This document shows, one piece after another, positions 17,449 to 29,116 of a stretch of 64,000 nt of DNA. A program made the translations under genes and the position numbers. Where the stretch lies: assembly GCF_030845175.1 (NCBI RefSeq), contig NZ_CP132542.1, forward strand, positions 2,019,501 through 2,083,500, given 5' to 3'. Source of the stretch: Coralliovum pocilloporae. Lineage in GTDB: Bacteria; Pseudomonadota; Alphaproteobacteria; Rhizobiales; Cohaesibacteraceae. Under the pieces are notes generated by a model. It saw only the letters and a list, made by a program, of their open reading frames with translations, did no database searches and had not been told where the DNA came from. Every line of letters begins with the position of its first letter. Position 1 is the stretch's first letter.

Positions 17449-18896
17449 TTGTTGACAGGTTCCTGTCTCATCGACCCAGACTCTGGGGCAACAGGCTTGC
17501 CCGACGACTGATCGTGCTGACGGTGATCTGCAACACGGTTCTATCCCTGTTTGCAACAGGATATCAGCTCTTCCATCGGTATGAACGGGATGTTCAGGAC
17601 ACGATGGAGATCTACGATATTTTCGATCAGAGCTTCAAGGCGTCTCTGGCGAAGTCTGTATGGGAGTTTAATTTCCGGCAGGCTGAGGAGATCCTGAACG
17701 GTCTGGCCAGTCGGCGGGATGTGGTTTTCATTGAACTGCGAACCAGCACCGGCCAGCGCCTGACCCAAGGTCAGCAGCAGAATACCGAGAATGTCCTCAG
17801 CCGCAGTTTTCAGCTTGTCTATGACACGCCGGAAGGCAACCGCCGTCCTATCGGCAAGCTCACTATGGATATCTCACTGGAGCATGTCGAGGAACTGTTC
17901 TGGGACCAGCTTGTTACCATCCTCTCCGCCAATCTGCTGAAGACCTCTCTCGCATCGATTGTGATGTTCGTGCTGTTTTATTCTCTGGTGACGCGTCACC
18001 TTCACCACATCGCATCCTTTGTCGACAGGCCGGACTGGTCGGGGAACCTGACCCTCGACAGAGCGCGTTCGGAAGCCAATGACGATCTGGACAGTGTGGT
18101 TGAAGCAATCAACACCACGTATGACAGGCAAAAGCGTTATGTGGATCGTCAGGACGAGATGAACGAGGAATTGCGACAGAGCAATGCCAAGCTTGTGGCC
18201 AGCAATGAAGAGCTGAGGCAGTTCTCGACCATTGCAGCCCATGATCTGCAGGAACCGCTACGCAAGATCCAGATTTTTGGCGACCTTCTGAGGGATGAAT
18301 ATACCGACGGGCTTGACGAGCAGGGGCAGGGCTATGTGGATCGCATGACCCAGGCTGCGGAACGCCAGAGGCTTTTGATCAAAGATCTGCTCGCTTACTC
18401 GAAAGTCTCGCAGTCAGAACAGCTGTTTGAGCCTGTCCATCTCAATCGGATTCTGAAACAGGTCCTTGCGGAGCATGAAAGCCAGCTGGCAGCCATTGAC
18501 GCTTCCGTTACTGTTGGAACCCTTCCTGTGGTTTCTGGTATTGAGGTCCTCATGACACAGCTCTTTGATAATCTGGTCAGCAATGCGATCAAGTATCGAT
18601 CGCCGGACCGCCCGCTGGAGCTGAATATTTCCGTCATAGACGTGGCGGAGAGCGATGAAGGGTCAATCTGTGCTATCTCGGTATCTGATAACGGCATCGG
18701 TTTTGAAGAAAAATATGCGGAAGTTATTCTTGAGCCGTTCAAGCGCCTCCAGTCCGATATTTCCATCAGCGGAACAGGCATGGGATTGGCAATCTGCAGA
18801 AAGATCGCCCAACAGCATCACGGTGATCTGACGGCTCAAGGGCATGCCGGAGAGGGGAGTGTCTTCACCGTTACGTTGCCCGTGGTCAAGGGCTGA
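17445..18896 (+). CDS. Membrane sensor histidine kinase
   Basis: A 483-residue kinase. Transmembrane helices at about 21-43 and 160-183 bracket a periplasmic domain of about 115 residues. The cytoplasmic part has a coiled coil (about 215-258), the HisKA H-box with phospho-acceptor His 266 (FSTIAAHDLQEPLRKI), an N-box NLVSNAIKY around 376-384, G1 SDNGIGF around 414-420 and G2 GTGMGL around 443-448. The H-box variant AHDLQEPL is shared with phytochrome-type kinases. Its ATG overlaps the stop of the binding-protein gene (ATGA), so the two are translationally coupled. No response regulator gene adjoins it. Confidence 0.88.
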   Translation: MIVDRFLSHRPRLWGNRLARRLIVLTVICNTVLSLFATGYQLFHRYERDVQDTMEIYDIFDQSFKASLAKSVWEFNFRQAEEILNGLASRRDVVFIELRTSTGQRLTQGQQQNTENVLSRSFQLVYDTPEGNRRPIGKLTMDISLEHVEELFWDQLVTILSANLLKTSLASIVMFVLFYSLVTRHLHHIASFVDRPDWSGNLTLDRARSEANDDLDSVVEAINTTYDRQKRYVDRQDEMNEELRQSNAKLVASNEELRQFSTIAAHDLQEPLRKIQIFGDLLRDEYTDGLDEQGQGYVDRMTQAAERQRLLIKDLLAYSKVSQSEQLFEPVHLNRILKQVLAEHESQLAAIDASVTVGTLPVVSGIEVLMTQLFDNLVSNAIKYRSPDRPLELNISVIDVAESDEGSICAISVSDNGIGFEEKYAEVILEPFKRLQSDISISGTGMGLAICRKIAQQHHGDLTAQGHAGEGSVFTVTLPVVKG

Positions 18897-18910
18897 TAAT
18901 CCGGGTGAGA

Positions 18911-18937
18911 CAAAAAAAGAGCGCCCGAAGGCGCTCT
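18911..18937 (-). terminator. Intrinsic terminator of ccrM
   Basis: AGAGCGCC, a CGAA loop and GGCGCTCT form a perfect 8-bp stem. On the minus strand it is followed by seven Ts, ending ccrM transcription. In the plus direction it is followed by TAAAAAG, so it would stop the histidine kinase transcript only weakly. Confidence 0.85.
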
Positions 18938-18982
18938 AAAAAGTTTCGTCTGGAGGTCTGTTATTGTGAAACTTTATCGCCG

Positions 18983-20278
<1,296 letters not shown>

Positions 20279-20295
20279 TTAATTCGGGCTGAATA

Positions 20296-21138
20296 TCAGA
20301 AGGGGTTCAGCTTTGAAAAGAACCCGCCACTCTTTTTCTCAGGGACTTTCGGAGCAACGATCTCACCTGTCTCCGTTCTCGCAGGTTCGCGATATTTGCT
20401 CGGTGGTTCCACTAGGTAGCGACGCTTACCTGTTCTGAAGCTGTTTTCGCTGTAACTGATGGATCCGTCAGCATTCTTGTTGTCACTGCCACCGGCCAGT
20501 TCATTGGGAGACAGGACCGCATTCCGCTCCCCATCACCTGTAATCGCAGCACGCTTCTCGTCATCTGTCCGGTTATCGTATGTATTGCTTTGACCGAACA
20601 GTTCACTTTCAGGCCTGCGGTGCCCCTGCTGGAGTTCCTTGTTGGTCAGAAGTCGGGGGCCATCTGCAGACGCGCCACGGTGTGAACGGAGCGTCTCTTC
20701 ATTAATTGCGCCTCCACGGCCACCTGCTTTCCGAAGACGTGTCACTTCATCAATTGGTGTCAGGCCATCCTGACCGTTTGGATTGGAGAGAACAGCAATC
20801 TTTTCAGCCTCACGCTGTTGTTTCCTGCGTTCCCGGGCCAGTTTATCCGGATCCTGAGGCCAGTTGACGCTGCCGGTCTCGGCATTCTGGCTTGGTGTTT
20901 CCAGACCTTTACCTTTTCCGGGCACAACGAGAGGCGCGCGTTCTGTATAAACAATGGGTTCTTTTTCTTCTTGGGCAATGCCAACCAGACCACTGACAGA
21001 TTCCAGAAGTTGCTGCTCTGTTGTCTGACCTGTTCCGTAAGTCGCGCCGGTGCCACATGCGGCTAAACCGGACAGCAGGGCAACAAGCCCGCTGACTCTC
21101 AGGGCTTTCTTCAGTGAAAGGCGGTCAAGATCAGTCAT
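20296..21138 (-). CDS. Outer membrane lipoprotein, DUF3035/BamF-like
   Basis: A 280-residue lipoprotein with lipobox LAAC near residue 28 and a mostly polar, low-complexity mature part. The segment EPIVYTERAPLVVPGKGKGL resembles the start of the conserved part of DUF3035 proteins, described as BamF components of the beta-barrel assembly machinery in alphaproteobacteria. The position directly after lspA supports that family. The rest, with basic KQQREAEK and a C-terminal KKSGGFFSKLNPF, is not distinctive. The ATG at 21138 is preferred to the GTG at 21147. Lipoprotein nature is confident; the BamF assignment is moderate. Confidence 0.65.
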   Translation of the reverse strand: MTDLDRLSLKKALRVSGLVALLSGLAACGTGATYGTGQTTEQQLLESVSGLVGIAQEEKEPIVYTERAPLVVPGKGKGLETPSQNAETGSVNWPQDPDKLARERRKQQREAEKIAVLSNPNGQDGLTPIDEVTRLRKAGGRGGAINEETLRSHRGASADGPRLLTNKELQQGHRRPESELFGQSNTYDNRTDDEKRAAITGDGERNAVLSPNELAGGSDNKNADGSISYSENSFRTGKRRYLVEPPSKYREPARTETGEIVAPKVPEKKSGGFFSKLNPF

Positions 21139-21193
21139 GATGGTCACCGAGCTCTATCAGGTTACGCAACAGGCGCAGGAATTCCAGCGTGTG

Positions 21194-21709
21194 CTAGTCT
21201 TCGTTTGCGGCATTTCCGTGGCATCCGAAAAAGGAGTCATACAGGAGTCCGATCACGCCCGCAACGATCCAGACATCAGCCACGTTAAATACATACCAGT
21301 CAAAGGAGCCGATATGAAGATAAAAGAAGTCTGCGACCGCTCCATGATAGATCCGGTCGATAATGTTTCCGACAGCTCCTCCGATCACCAGGCCGAGTGA
21401 AACTGCCACAAGTCGGGAATGAGCCCGCGTTAACCAGACCCACAGGCCAATAACGACCAGGCAGGTCACAGCGATCAGAACATAGCGCCCCAGATCGCCA
21501 TCCTGAGCGAACAGGCCGTAGGAAATACCCTCATTCCAGACCAGCACCAGATCAAGAAAAGATGAGACCCGAACCCGTCCCCACTGCTCGATATTGTAAT
21601 GGTTGAGCATCCAGTATTTGTGGCCCTGATCGGTCAGAAGAGCAAACAGGGCCAGAAGGCCGCCGAGGCGACCATAGGGACCAAAAAGGGATGGGTGCGG
21701 ACTTGTCAT
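21194..21709 (-). CDS. lspA: Lipoprotein signal peptidase (signal peptidase II)
   Basis: A 171-residue inner-membrane aspartyl protease that removes signal peptides from prolipoproteins. It has four hydrophobic segments and both catalytic aspartates: D118 in GGAVGNIIDRIYHGAVADFF and D145 in FNVADVWIVAG. It follows ileS by 2 bp and precedes the lipoprotein gene, the classical ileS-lspA arrangement. Confidence 0.95.
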   Translation of the reverse strand: MTSPHPSLFGPYGRLGGLLALFALLTDQGHKYWMLNHYNIEQWGRVRVSSFLDLVLVWNEGISYGLFAQDGDLGRYVLIAVTCLVVIGLWVWLTRAHSRLVAVSLGLVIGGAVGNIIDRIYHGAVADFFYLHIGSFDWYVFNVADVWIVAGVIGLLYDSFFGCHGNAANED

Positions 21710-21711
21710 CT

Positions 21712-24624
21712 TTACTCTGCCGCGGCCTCTGCATCCAGTTCGCGCATTGCGGCAGCATCGCGCGATGAGAGGTCAGGATAATCCGGGTCTGAGCCGATAT
21801 CCGGCAGAACCTTCCAGGAGCGGGCGCATTTGCGACCCTCTGCCCGGGATGGAACCACAGAAATGCCGGAGACGCCTTCAAGGCGAAACGCATCAGCGGG
21901 ACCTTCTCCTTCAACAAGGCTGGCCTGTGATGTGATGACAATCTCGGCCAGATCAGCACCCTTGATGGCGTCGATCACAGCCTCATCAGTCACATGGATC
22001 TGAGGTGCTGCTTCCAGGGAAGAGCCGATCCGTTTTTCGCGACGTTCAATCTCGAGAGCGCCGGTTACAACGCGACGCAGGCGGCGGATATGCTGCCATT
22101 TTGCAGCCAGTGCATCATCACGCCAGTCTGCTGGAGCGGCTTCGAACTGCTCAAGATGAACCGAATGATCCGGATTGCTGAACCGTGACTGCCAGATTTC
22201 TTCCATGGTGAACGGTAGAAGCGGAGCCATCCACTTGGTCAGGTAAACATGCAGACGATCAATCACCTGCAAAGCCGCCTTGCGTGTGGTGCTGGATGGA
22301 GCATCGCAATAGAGCGCGTCCTTCCGGACATCGAAATAGAAGGCCGACAGGTCGAGCGTCATGAAATTGAACAGGCGGGAGACAATCCGCTTGAAATCAA
22401 AGGCGTCATAAGCCACTGTAATTTCACCATCGATAACAGCCAGCTCGTGCAGCATCAGGCGCTCAAGCTCAGGCATGTCAGAAAGCGCGATCTCATCACC
22501 ACGATAATGGGACAGGGTGCCAAGCATCCAGCGGAACGTGTTTCTGAGCTTGCGATAGGCATCCACATTGGTCTTGAGGATTTCCTGACCGATGCGCTGA
22601 TCATCGGAATAATCAGTCGATGCCACCCACAGCCGGAGAATGTCGGCACCGTATTGTTTGATGATATCCTGAGGGGCGATGATGTTGCCCAGTGACTTGG
22701 ACATCTTGCGTCCGTCTTCCGCCATGGTGAAGCCATGGGTCAGAACCGCATCATACGGCGCACGGCCGCGGGTGCCACAACTCTCAAGCAGGGAGGAGTG
22801 GAACCAGCCGCGATGCTGGTCAGATCCTTCCAGATAGAGGTCGGCTGGCCATTTCAGATCATCCCGCTGCTCGAGACAGAACGCGTGGGTGGAGCCTGAA
22901 TCAAACCAGACGTCGAGAATGTCGTCGACTTTTTCCCAGTCGGCCGGATTGTCCACCAGACCATCAAGGAACCGATCGCGGGCGCCGTCAGCAAACCAGG
23001 CATCGGCACCTTCAGCCTTGAACGCGTCCAGAATGCGCTGGTCCACGGCATCGGACTGCAGAATATCGGCGGGGTCATCCTTGCGGATGAAAATGGTGAT
23101 CGGCACACCCCAGGCACGCTGACGCGAGATAACCCAGTCGGGACGGCTTTCGATCATCGACCGCAAACGGTTCTGCCCGGCTTTTGGTACAAAGCGGGTT
23201 TCATCAATCGCTTTCAACGCCCGGCTACGCAGAGTGGTGCTGTCGCCCAGATCCTTGTCCATGGCGATGAACCATTGCGGTGTGTTGCGGAAGATCAGGG
23301 GAGCTTTCGACCGCCAGGAATGCGGATAGGAGTGCTTGACCCGGCCACGGGCAAGGAGCGCACCGCACTCGGTCAGCTTCTCGATAACGGCCTTGTTGGT
23401 CGAGCCATCCTTGCCCTTCCGGTCAAGAATATATTTGCCCTCAAAAAAGGGCACATGCGGATAATAGGCTCCATCTTCCTGCACCGTGTGGGGCACCTGA
23501 TCGGTTCCGCAATCTGCAAACGTGTCACGATATTTGAGGAACATCTCATAATCGTCGGCACCATGACCCGGCGCCGTGTGAACGAAGCCTGTACCGGCAT
23601 CGTCGGTCACATGGTCGCCATCCAGAAGCGGGACATCAAAATCAAAATAGCCGTCTCCACCTTCCGCTCCGCGGAACGGATGGGCACAACGATTGATATC
23701 AGCCGGATTGATGGTGCTGACACGCTCATAGGCATCAACACGGGCTGCCTTGAAAATACTCTCGGCCAGATTGTCGGCAACGATCAGCTCATCACCTGTT
23801 CTGGCCCAGTTTTCGTCCGGAGCATCGGTGACTTTGTAAAGTCCGTAGCTGATGCTGGAATTGTAGCAGATGGCCCGGTTGGCGGGGATTGTCCATGGGG
23901 TCGTGGTCCAGATGATGACATCCTTGCCCATGAGGTCCGCAGGGCCGTCCACTACGGGAAATTTCACCCAGATGGTATGGGATTCGTGGTCGTGATACTC
24001 AACCTCGGCCTCGGCCAGAGCAGTCTTCTCGACAATCGACCACATGACCGGCTTGGAACCCTGATAGAGCTGGCCGGAACGGGCGAATTTCATCAGTTCG
24101 CCCGCGATCAGAGCTTCTGATTCAAAGTTCATCGTCTTGTAAGGCGTAACGAAATCGCCAATCACCCCGAGGCGTTTGAATTCCTCGGACTGGATGCCGA
24201 TCCAGTGGTCGGCGAAGTCACGGCATTCCTGCCGGAACTCATTGATCGGCACAGCATCCTTGTTCTTGCCCTTCTTGCGGTACTGCTCTTCGATTTTCCA
24301 TTCGATCGGCAGGCCGTGACAATCCCAGCCCGGCACATAGTTGGAATCGCGTCCGCGCATCTGGAAGGAACGGGTGATGATGTCTTTCAGGATCTTGTTC
24401 AGGGCATGACCGATATGCAGATTGCCGTTTGCATAGGGAGGGCCGTCATGGAGTACATATTTCTCCCGACCCTTCGCATCATCCCGCTGGCGCTGATAGA
24501 GATTGATCCGGTTCCAGTGATCAATGATTTCCGGCTCTTTCTTGGGCAGGCCTGCCCGCATGGGAAAGTCGGTTTCCGGCAGAAACAGTGTCTTGGAATA
24601 ATCGCGTTCGGTCTTGTCGGTCAT
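21712..24624 (-). CDS. ileS: Isoleucyl-tRNA synthetase
   Basis: A class I aminoacyl-tRNA synthetase of about 970 residues that charges tRNA-Ile and edits valine. The HIGH motif is in [12 protein letters not shown] and the KMSKS motif in [10 protein letters not shown]. The CP1 editing domain (for example [19 protein letters not shown]) and the anticodon-binding domain are present. The C-terminus has no obvious zinc-binding cysteine cluster, as in many alphaproteobacterial enzymes. The start is uncertain: ATG 24624 begins [20 protein letters not shown], which fits the family; an in-frame ATG at 24654 is equally possible, as neither has a strong ribosome-binding site. ribF, often upstream of ileS, is 9 kb away. 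Confidence 0.96.
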   Translation of the reverse strand: MTDKTERDYSKTLFLPETDFPMRAGLPKKEPEIIDHWNRINLYQRQRDDAKGREKYVLHDGPPYANGNLHIGHALNKILKDIITRSFQMRGRDSNYVPGWDCHGLPIEWKIEEQYRKKGKNKDAVPINEFRQECRDFADHWIGIQSEEFKRLGVIGDFVTPYKTMNFESEALIAGELMKFARSGQLYQGSKPVMWSIVEKTALAEAEVEYHDHESHTIWVKFPVVDGPADLMGKDVIIWTTTPWTIPANRAICYNSSISYGLYKVTDAPDENWARTGDELIVADNLAESIFKAARVDAYERVSTINPADINRCAHPFRGAEGGDGYFDFDVPLLDGDHVTDDAGTGFVHTAPGHGADDYEMFLKYRDTFADCGTDQVPHTVQEDGAYYPHVPFFEGKYILDRKGKDGSTNKAVIEKLTECGALLARGRVKHSYPHSWRSKAPLIFRNTPQWFIAMDKDLGDSTTLRSRALKAIDETRFVPKAGQNRLRSMIESRPDWVISRQRAWGVPITIFIRKDDPADILQSDAVDQRILDAFKAEGADAWFADGARDRFLDGLVDNPADWEKVDDILDVWFDSGSTHAFCLEQRDDLKWPADLYLEGSDQHRGWFHSSLLESCGTRGRAPYDAVLTHGFTMAEDGRKMSKSLGNIIAPQDIIKQYGADILRLWVASTDYSDDQRIGQEILKTNVDAYRKLRNTFRWMLGTLSHYRGDEIALSDMPELERLMLHELAVIDGEITVAYDAFDFKRIVSRLFNFMTLDLSAFYFDVRKDALYCDAPSSTTRKAALQVIDRLHVYLTKWMAPLLPFTMEEIWQSRFSNPDHSVHLEQFEAAPADWRDDALAAKWQHIRRLRRVVTGALEIERREKRIGSSLEAAPQIHVTDEAVIDAIKGADLAEIVITSQASLVEGEGPADAFRLEGVSGISVVPSRAEGRKCARSWKVLPDIGSDPDYPDLSSRDAAAMRELDAEAAAE

Positions 24625-24937
24625 GGAAAGTGAATCCGGTTCGGTCAATGTCATCTGTCCCGTATGGAGAGGACATGTCGGCATGTGTCATGGGAGGGGT
24701 GAAACGGGACGCGATATCACTCTGCGTCCTTGCACAGCATCTCTATCCCGGTCCTGCGCACCGCGGCTGTCAGAGCCGTGAGGCGAAGGCCGGGCCGCTA
24801 ATTCGTATGCCCTCAAACGGTACCATGACGAAACCCTGCTAAACTCGCCGGTGTTTCTAACAGGGGCAGGGGCAAACAACAAGCGGGAAGATGGGCGCGA
24901 TCCGGTGCTTTAGAGTTCAGACACGTACAGCCGGTGC

Positions 24938-26347
24938 CTAATCCGCTCTCGCATAAGCGTCATCGTAGCGGATGATATCATCCTCTCCGAAGTAAGAGCC
25001 GGTTTGCACTTCTATCAGAATAAGTGGAACAGGCCCTGGATTCTCCAGCCGGTGGATGCTGCGGGCGGGAACATAGATAGACTGATTGGCCGCAAAATCC
25101 CTGGTTTTCTCATCCAGTGTGACACGTGCAACCCCGCCAACAATCACCCAGTGTTCGGAGCGGTGAGCGTGGCTCTGGAGAGACAGAGCTGCACCCGGTG
25201 CTACCATCAGGCGTTTGACCTGAAAGCCGTTGCCCGTCGCCAATATATCAAACCAGCCCCAGGGACGGTGGCTTCGCTGGTGGCTCTTAGCCTGTGGAGC
25301 GCCTTTCTGCTTCAGAATCTCGACGGCGTTTCTGACATCCTGGCTGCGGGACTGATCAGCAACAAGAACTGCATCCGGCATGGCGATAACGATCGTATCG
25401 GTAAGGCCGATGCCGACCAGTTCCAGTTTGTCTGTCTCGGAACGGAGGAGAGAGGTTTCACAATCGATCGCCGTGACTTGATCTGAAGAATCAGGTTGGC
25501 TTGGTACTTCCCGGGCCACGGCGTCCCAGTCTCCGAGGTCGGTCCAGCCTTGCTCAAGTGGTATGGTGACCAGATCAGACCGCTTCTCCATGATTGCGTG
25601 GTCTATGGAGATGGCTGGTACCCGCATCCAGGGTGTTTTTTGGAGGCGAAGGAAGTCGAGATCGATTGTCGCTCCATCAAGCGCTTCAGAGACCGGTTGG
25701 ACTAAGTCAGGGGCGCTGGCTTGGAAGGCCTTCAGGATCGTTCTAACTGAGGCAATAAAGATACCGGAATTCCAGAGGTAGTCTCCGTTAGCTAGCATCC
25801 GCTCTACGTCATCCAGGCCAGGTTTCTCAACAAAACCGTCAACCTCTAAAACATCATCCTTCCTTCTCGTTGGATCAATGCGCAGATAACCATATCCGGT
25901 TTCCGGCCGTGTTGGCTGGATGCCAAGAGTTACGATTCGACCAGCGTCGGCTTGCACTTCGGCTGCTGTCAAAACTGCCCTGTAGGCTATATCATCTGAA
26001 ATCATGTGGTCGGATGGCTGGATCAGCATGATGCCGTATGGATCGTGCGCTTTCAGATAAAGAGCTGCTGCAAGGGTCGCAGGCGCTGTGTTACGGGCAT
26101 CCGGCTCAAGAAGGATAGCTCGTGCTGATCGACCGATTTCATCCATCTGGTCTCTGACAACAAACCGATAGGCTTCGCCAGTCACAATGATCGGGGCGGT
26201 GAAGTCTCCTTCAGGAAGCCGATTGACTGTTTCCTGAAACAAGCTCAACGGCCCGGTAAGTCTGGTGAACTGCTTCGGAAAATCTCTGCGCGAGAGGGGC
26301 CAGAGCCGTTCCCCTGAGCCGCCACAAAGAATGACAGGATAGAGCAT
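24938..26347 (-). CDS. Mannose-1-phosphate guanylyltransferase / mannose-6-phosphate isomerase
   Basis: A 469-residue bifunctional type II enzyme (ManC/AlgA/CpsB family) supplying GDP-mannose for surface polysaccharides. The nucleotidyltransferase begins MLYPVILCGGSGERLWPLSR with the pyrophosphorylase signature, followed by FPKQF. The C-terminal cupin isomerase domain has RPWGWFDILATGNGFQVKRL, SLQSHAHRSEHWVIVGG and RSIHRLENPG. I choose ATG 26347; the open frame extends to 26386 without conserved sequence. No other polysaccharide genes adjoin it. Confidence 0.92.
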   Translation of the reverse strand: MLYPVILCGGSGERLWPLSRRDFPKQFTRLTGPLSLFQETVNRLPEGDFTAPIIVTGEAYRFVVRDQMDEIGRSARAILLEPDARNTAPATLAAALYLKAHDPYGIMLIQPSDHMISDDIAYRAVLTAAEVQADAGRIVTLGIQPTRPETGYGYLRIDPTRRKDDVLEVDGFVEKPGLDDVERMLANGDYLWNSGIFIASVRTILKAFQASAPDLVQPVSEALDGATIDLDFLRLQKTPWMRVPAISIDHAIMEKRSDLVTIPLEQGWTDLGDWDAVAREVPSQPDSSDQVTAIDCETSLLRSETDKLELVGIGLTDTIVIAMPDAVLVADQSRSQDVRNAVEILKQKGAPQAKSHQRSHRPWGWFDILATGNGFQVKRLMVAPGAALSLQSHAHRSEHWVIVGGVARVTLDEKTRDFAANQSIYVPARSIHRLENPGPVPLILIEVQTGSYFGEDDIIRYDDAYARAD

Positions 26348-26523
26348 GAGCCGTAATCTGATCTGGTGCAATACAACCTGAAACAATCATGAGTCGCATA
26401 ATTTTACCAGATTTATATTTCTATGGTTGTGGCGCAGAGAGCCTCGAGGCCATGCTCATGCACCTTTTCCCTTGAAATGATGAAGCAAAAGCCGACATTG
26501 TCAGAAAAACCTGGGGAGGAGCT

Positions 26524-27360
26524 ATGCGGTTCCTGGCGTCGATTGTTTTGTTGTTTCTGGCGGGGCTGATGCCCGGGTCCTTTTTTGCGCCTGTGACGGC
26601 TGCTTATGCCTGCGGGGTCGAAACCGACTGTGTTATGGGCGACAGAACCTACCGTATCCGGATGCCGGAAGGCCATGATGGCAAGACGCGAATTGGTGCG
26701 CTGGTCTTCATGCATGGCTACAAGGGCAGTGCTGCGGGTACGATGCGCAATGCCAATCTGGCTCGGGTGGCCGATGAGCTTGGCGTTGCCCTGATTGCCC
26801 CGAAATCCGCAGGCAACGACTGGGATCTGCCCGGTGTGCCGCGCAATACGAAGTCCACCGGTGAGAATGAGTTCCGGTATTTCGAGGCCCTGATTGCCGA
26901 TGTGAGCAAACATTTCCCCATTGATACAGAGCGGCTTGTGGCAACCGGGTTTTCCGCTGGCGGCATGATGGTCTGGAACCTTGCCTGTCATCGGGGACAC
27001 CTGTTTGCAGGCTTTGCGCCACTGTCCGGTACATTCTGGGATCCGATCCCTGATACCTGTCCAAGTGCTCCGGTTCATCTAATCCACATGCATGGCACCA
27101 GTGATCCCGTTGTGCCTCTGGCAGGGCGCGCGATTGTCGATACAAGTCAGGGCGACGTGCTGGAAGCCATGGCGCTTTTTGCAACAGCCGGTGGCTTTGA
27201 ACGTGAAAGCCCGTCTGACGTTCTGGACCTTAAATGCAAGCGGCGAACCAATGCTGACAAGCGCATTCTTGAGCTCTGCCTGCATGCGGGCGGTCATCGG
27301 TTCAGTGCGGACTATCTGCTGCGCGCCTGGGAAGAGTTCAGAAAGGCTGGTGCCTTGTGA
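26524..27360 (+). CDS. Secreted PHB-depolymerase-type esterase (alpha/beta hydrolase)
   Basis: A 278-residue exported hydrolase with a signal peptide (about residues 1-27). The fold motifs are VFMHGYKGSAAG (oxyanion region), the nucleophile elbow GFSAGG near residue 142, the HGTSDPVVPL segment with the likely acid, and the catalytic His in LHAGGHRFSADY near the end. These match the LpqC/poly(3-hydroxybutyrate) depolymerase-like esterase family. Family members include acetylxylan and feruloyl esterases, so the natural substrate is open. Its GTGA end overlaps the next gene. Confidence 0.8.
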   Translation: MRFLASIVLLFLAGLMPGSFFAPVTAAYACGVETDCVMGDRTYRIRMPEGHDGKTRIGALVFMHGYKGSAAGTMRNANLARVADELGVALIAPKSAGNDWDLPGVPRNTKSTGENEFRYFEALIADVSKHFPIDTERLVATGFSAGGMMVWNLACHRGHLFAGFAPLSGTFWDPIPDTCPSAPVHLIHMHGTSDPVVPLAGRAIVDTSQGDVLEAMALFATAGGFERESPSDVLDLKCKRRTNADKRILELCLHAGGHRFSADYLLRAWEEFRKAGAL

Positions 27361-27863
27361 ATCATTCTGTAGATATCAGGCGCTTGTCAGAGCGCATCGT
27401 GGCGCTGCATGAGGCGGGCGCTCGCTATGACGAAATTCTGTCCATGCTGGTGCAGGCTGGCATGGGTGAAAACCAGGCTGCAATCCTCATCGGAAGTGTC
27501 CTTGATCTGTATGACGAGGCAGGCCGTCTCTATACGCCGAAAACCTGGTTGCAGCGGCACACCCGTATCCGGGCAATCCTGCTGGCTCTGGCGGCTTTTG
27601 CGCTGATGCTGGGCGGGTCTCTGGTGCTGTATGGCATAGGGTTTGGCCTTCGAAACCTCTTCGAGGCTGCAGGACAGTTCACGCTTGCAAAACTGCTGGG
27701 AGGCGTTCTCCAGTATCCGGCAGGCGCGGTTCTCGGTTTTCTGTCGCTGGGGGCTGTGGGTGACTACCGATCCGCAGGCCTCTTTCTTGGCCTCTGGCTC
27801 GGGGTCGTTTGTTATTATCTCTGGCTGTTCGGCTTTCTTGACTGGCTCTGGGCCCTGACCTAA
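27357..27863 (+). CDS. Hypothetical inner-membrane protein coupled to the esterase gene
   Basis: A 168-residue protein of no recognised family. Residues 1-60 are soluble and helical (RLSERIVALHEAGARYDEIL and a following amphipathic stretch). Residues 70-165 hold three or four hydrophobic segments. The start is GTG 27357, overlapping the esterase stop by 4 bp, which indicates translational coupling and possibly a joint role at the membrane. Confidence 0.65.
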   Translation: MNHSVDIRRLSERIVALHEAGARYDEILSMLVQAGMGENQAAILIGSVLDLYDEAGRLYTPKTWLQRHTRIRAILLALAAFALMLGGSLVLYGIGFGLRNLFEAAGQFTLAKLLGGVLQYPAGAVLGFLSLGAVGDYRSAGLFLGLWLGVVCYYLWLFGFLDWLWALT

Positions 27864-27935
27864 GTAATTTAGTCGGTTTTATCAGTTGAGTTGCAGGGCG
27901 GTAAGCTGTCTGAACATTGTTGATTTTCGTCGTAT

Positions 27936-27954
27936 GATTGATTTCAAGTCAATC
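27936..27954. promoter_or_regulatory. Dyad upstream of the 2OG-Fe(II) oxygenase gene
   Basis: GATTGA-N7-TCAATC is a perfect 6-bp dyad about 90 bp before the gene at 28044, flanked by the near-direct repeats CGTATG on each side. It is a candidate operator for that gene or the downstream cluster. Confidence 0.4.
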
Positions 27955-28043
27955 GTATGGCGTTCTTTTGTAATATTGAGCCAGCTTTGCAGGCTCGCTA
28001 CGTTTTCCGCAGATAACGGGATCAACCGAACACGGAAAACGAA

Positions 28044-29045
28044 ATGTCTGACGCCTTGATTGCACAATTGGACGACAAATTGCGTGCCAAACGGGAATCA
28101 TTTGACCGGATCCCGGTGGTGGATCTGGCTCCACTCCTTGACGGCAGTGACAAGATGGCAGTGGCAAAGGCCATGCGCTGGGCTTTGAGCAATGCGGGGT
28201 TCATGTATGTGAAGAACCACGGTGTTGCCGCCTCGCAGCTGGAAGACATGTTCTCGGTGACGAGCCGGTTCTTCGATCTGCCGCTTGAAGAGAAAATGGA
28301 TCTGCATGTAAGCCGGTCCGGCACGGCTATGCGCGGCTATATTGAGATCTTCGGAGAGAACACCGACCCGACCAAGACCAGGGACCTGAAAGAGTGCTTT
28401 GACATCGGGCCGGAAACGCCGGATGACACGACGCCTTTCTTCGGGGCCAATCAATGGCCGGAGAGCCAGCCGGATTTCAGGGCAGTCGCTTATGCCTATC
28501 ATGAGGCGATGGTGGATCTGTCCCGCAAGATGCTGGGCTGCATCGCGCTCAGCCTTGATCTGGATGAAGGCTTCTTTGAGCCGAAGATGACCAGACCGAT
28601 CAGCATCCAGCGGCTGCTGCATTATCCGTCCCAGAGCGGTGTGGTGGATGAGAGTGTCATCGGCATCGGTGCCCATACGGATTACGGTAACCTGACCATT
28701 CTCGCCCAGGATGATGTGGGTGGCCTGCAGGTGATGAACCGCAATGGGGACTGGATCGAAGCACCGCCGATCCCCGGCACCTATGTGATCAATATCGGCG
28801 ATCTGATCCAGCGGCTGACCAATGACGTCTATCTGGCCAATCTGCATCGGGTAATTAATACATCCGGACGGGAGCGCTATTCCATCCCGTTCTTTATTGA
28901 TGCGGATTATGATGCCGAATTTGCGCCTCTTGCGTCCTGTGTTTCTGATGACAATCCGCAGCGTTATCAGCCGGTTGTTTGCGGTGTGCACAAGTTCGGG
29001 CGTTTCGTTGACAGCTTCCCGCATCTGCAGAAGAAATCCGCGTGA
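28044..29045 (+). CDS. Isopenicillin N synthase-like 2OG-Fe(II) oxygenase
   Basis: A 333-residue non-heme iron oxygenase. The N-terminal DIOX_N part reads RIPVVDLAPLL to FMYVKNHG, and the core holds the iron triad H211-x-D213 (GAHTDYGNLTIL) and H268 (LHRVINTSG), with the co-substrate-binding RYS at 278-280. It belongs to the plant-type/IPNS-like branch, whose bacterial members hydroxylate or oxidatively cleave small metabolites; the substrate is unknown. It is followed by a transporter, an alcohol dehydrogenase and an enolase-superfamily dehydratase on the same strand, suggesting a catabolic cluster. Confidence 0.85.
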   Translation: MSDALIAQLDDKLRAKRESFDRIPVVDLAPLLDGSDKMAVAKAMRWALSNAGFMYVKNHGVAASQLEDMFSVTSRFFDLPLEEKMDLHVSRSGTAMRGYIEIFGENTDPTKTRDLKECFDIGPETPDDTTPFFGANQWPESQPDFRAVAYAYHEAMVDLSRKMLGCIALSLDLDEGFFEPKMTRPISIQRLLHYPSQSGVVDESVIGIGAHTDYGNLTILAQDDVGGLQVMNRNGDWIEAPPIPGTYVINIGDLIQRLTNDVYLANLHRVINTSGRERYSIPFFIDADYDAEFAPLASCVSDDNPQRYQPVVCGVHKFGRFVDSFPHLQKKSA

Positions 29046-29116
29046 CGGAATGAGCAATCAGGGATAGGCTCCCGGACAGGTGTTGGCCCTGAGTGTACTC
29101 GGTCTGGGAGGATTGG

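Noticed and set aside
23275-24120. 281-residue open frame opposite ileS
   Set aside because: ileS is unmistakable on the other strand, so this is an antisense shadow.
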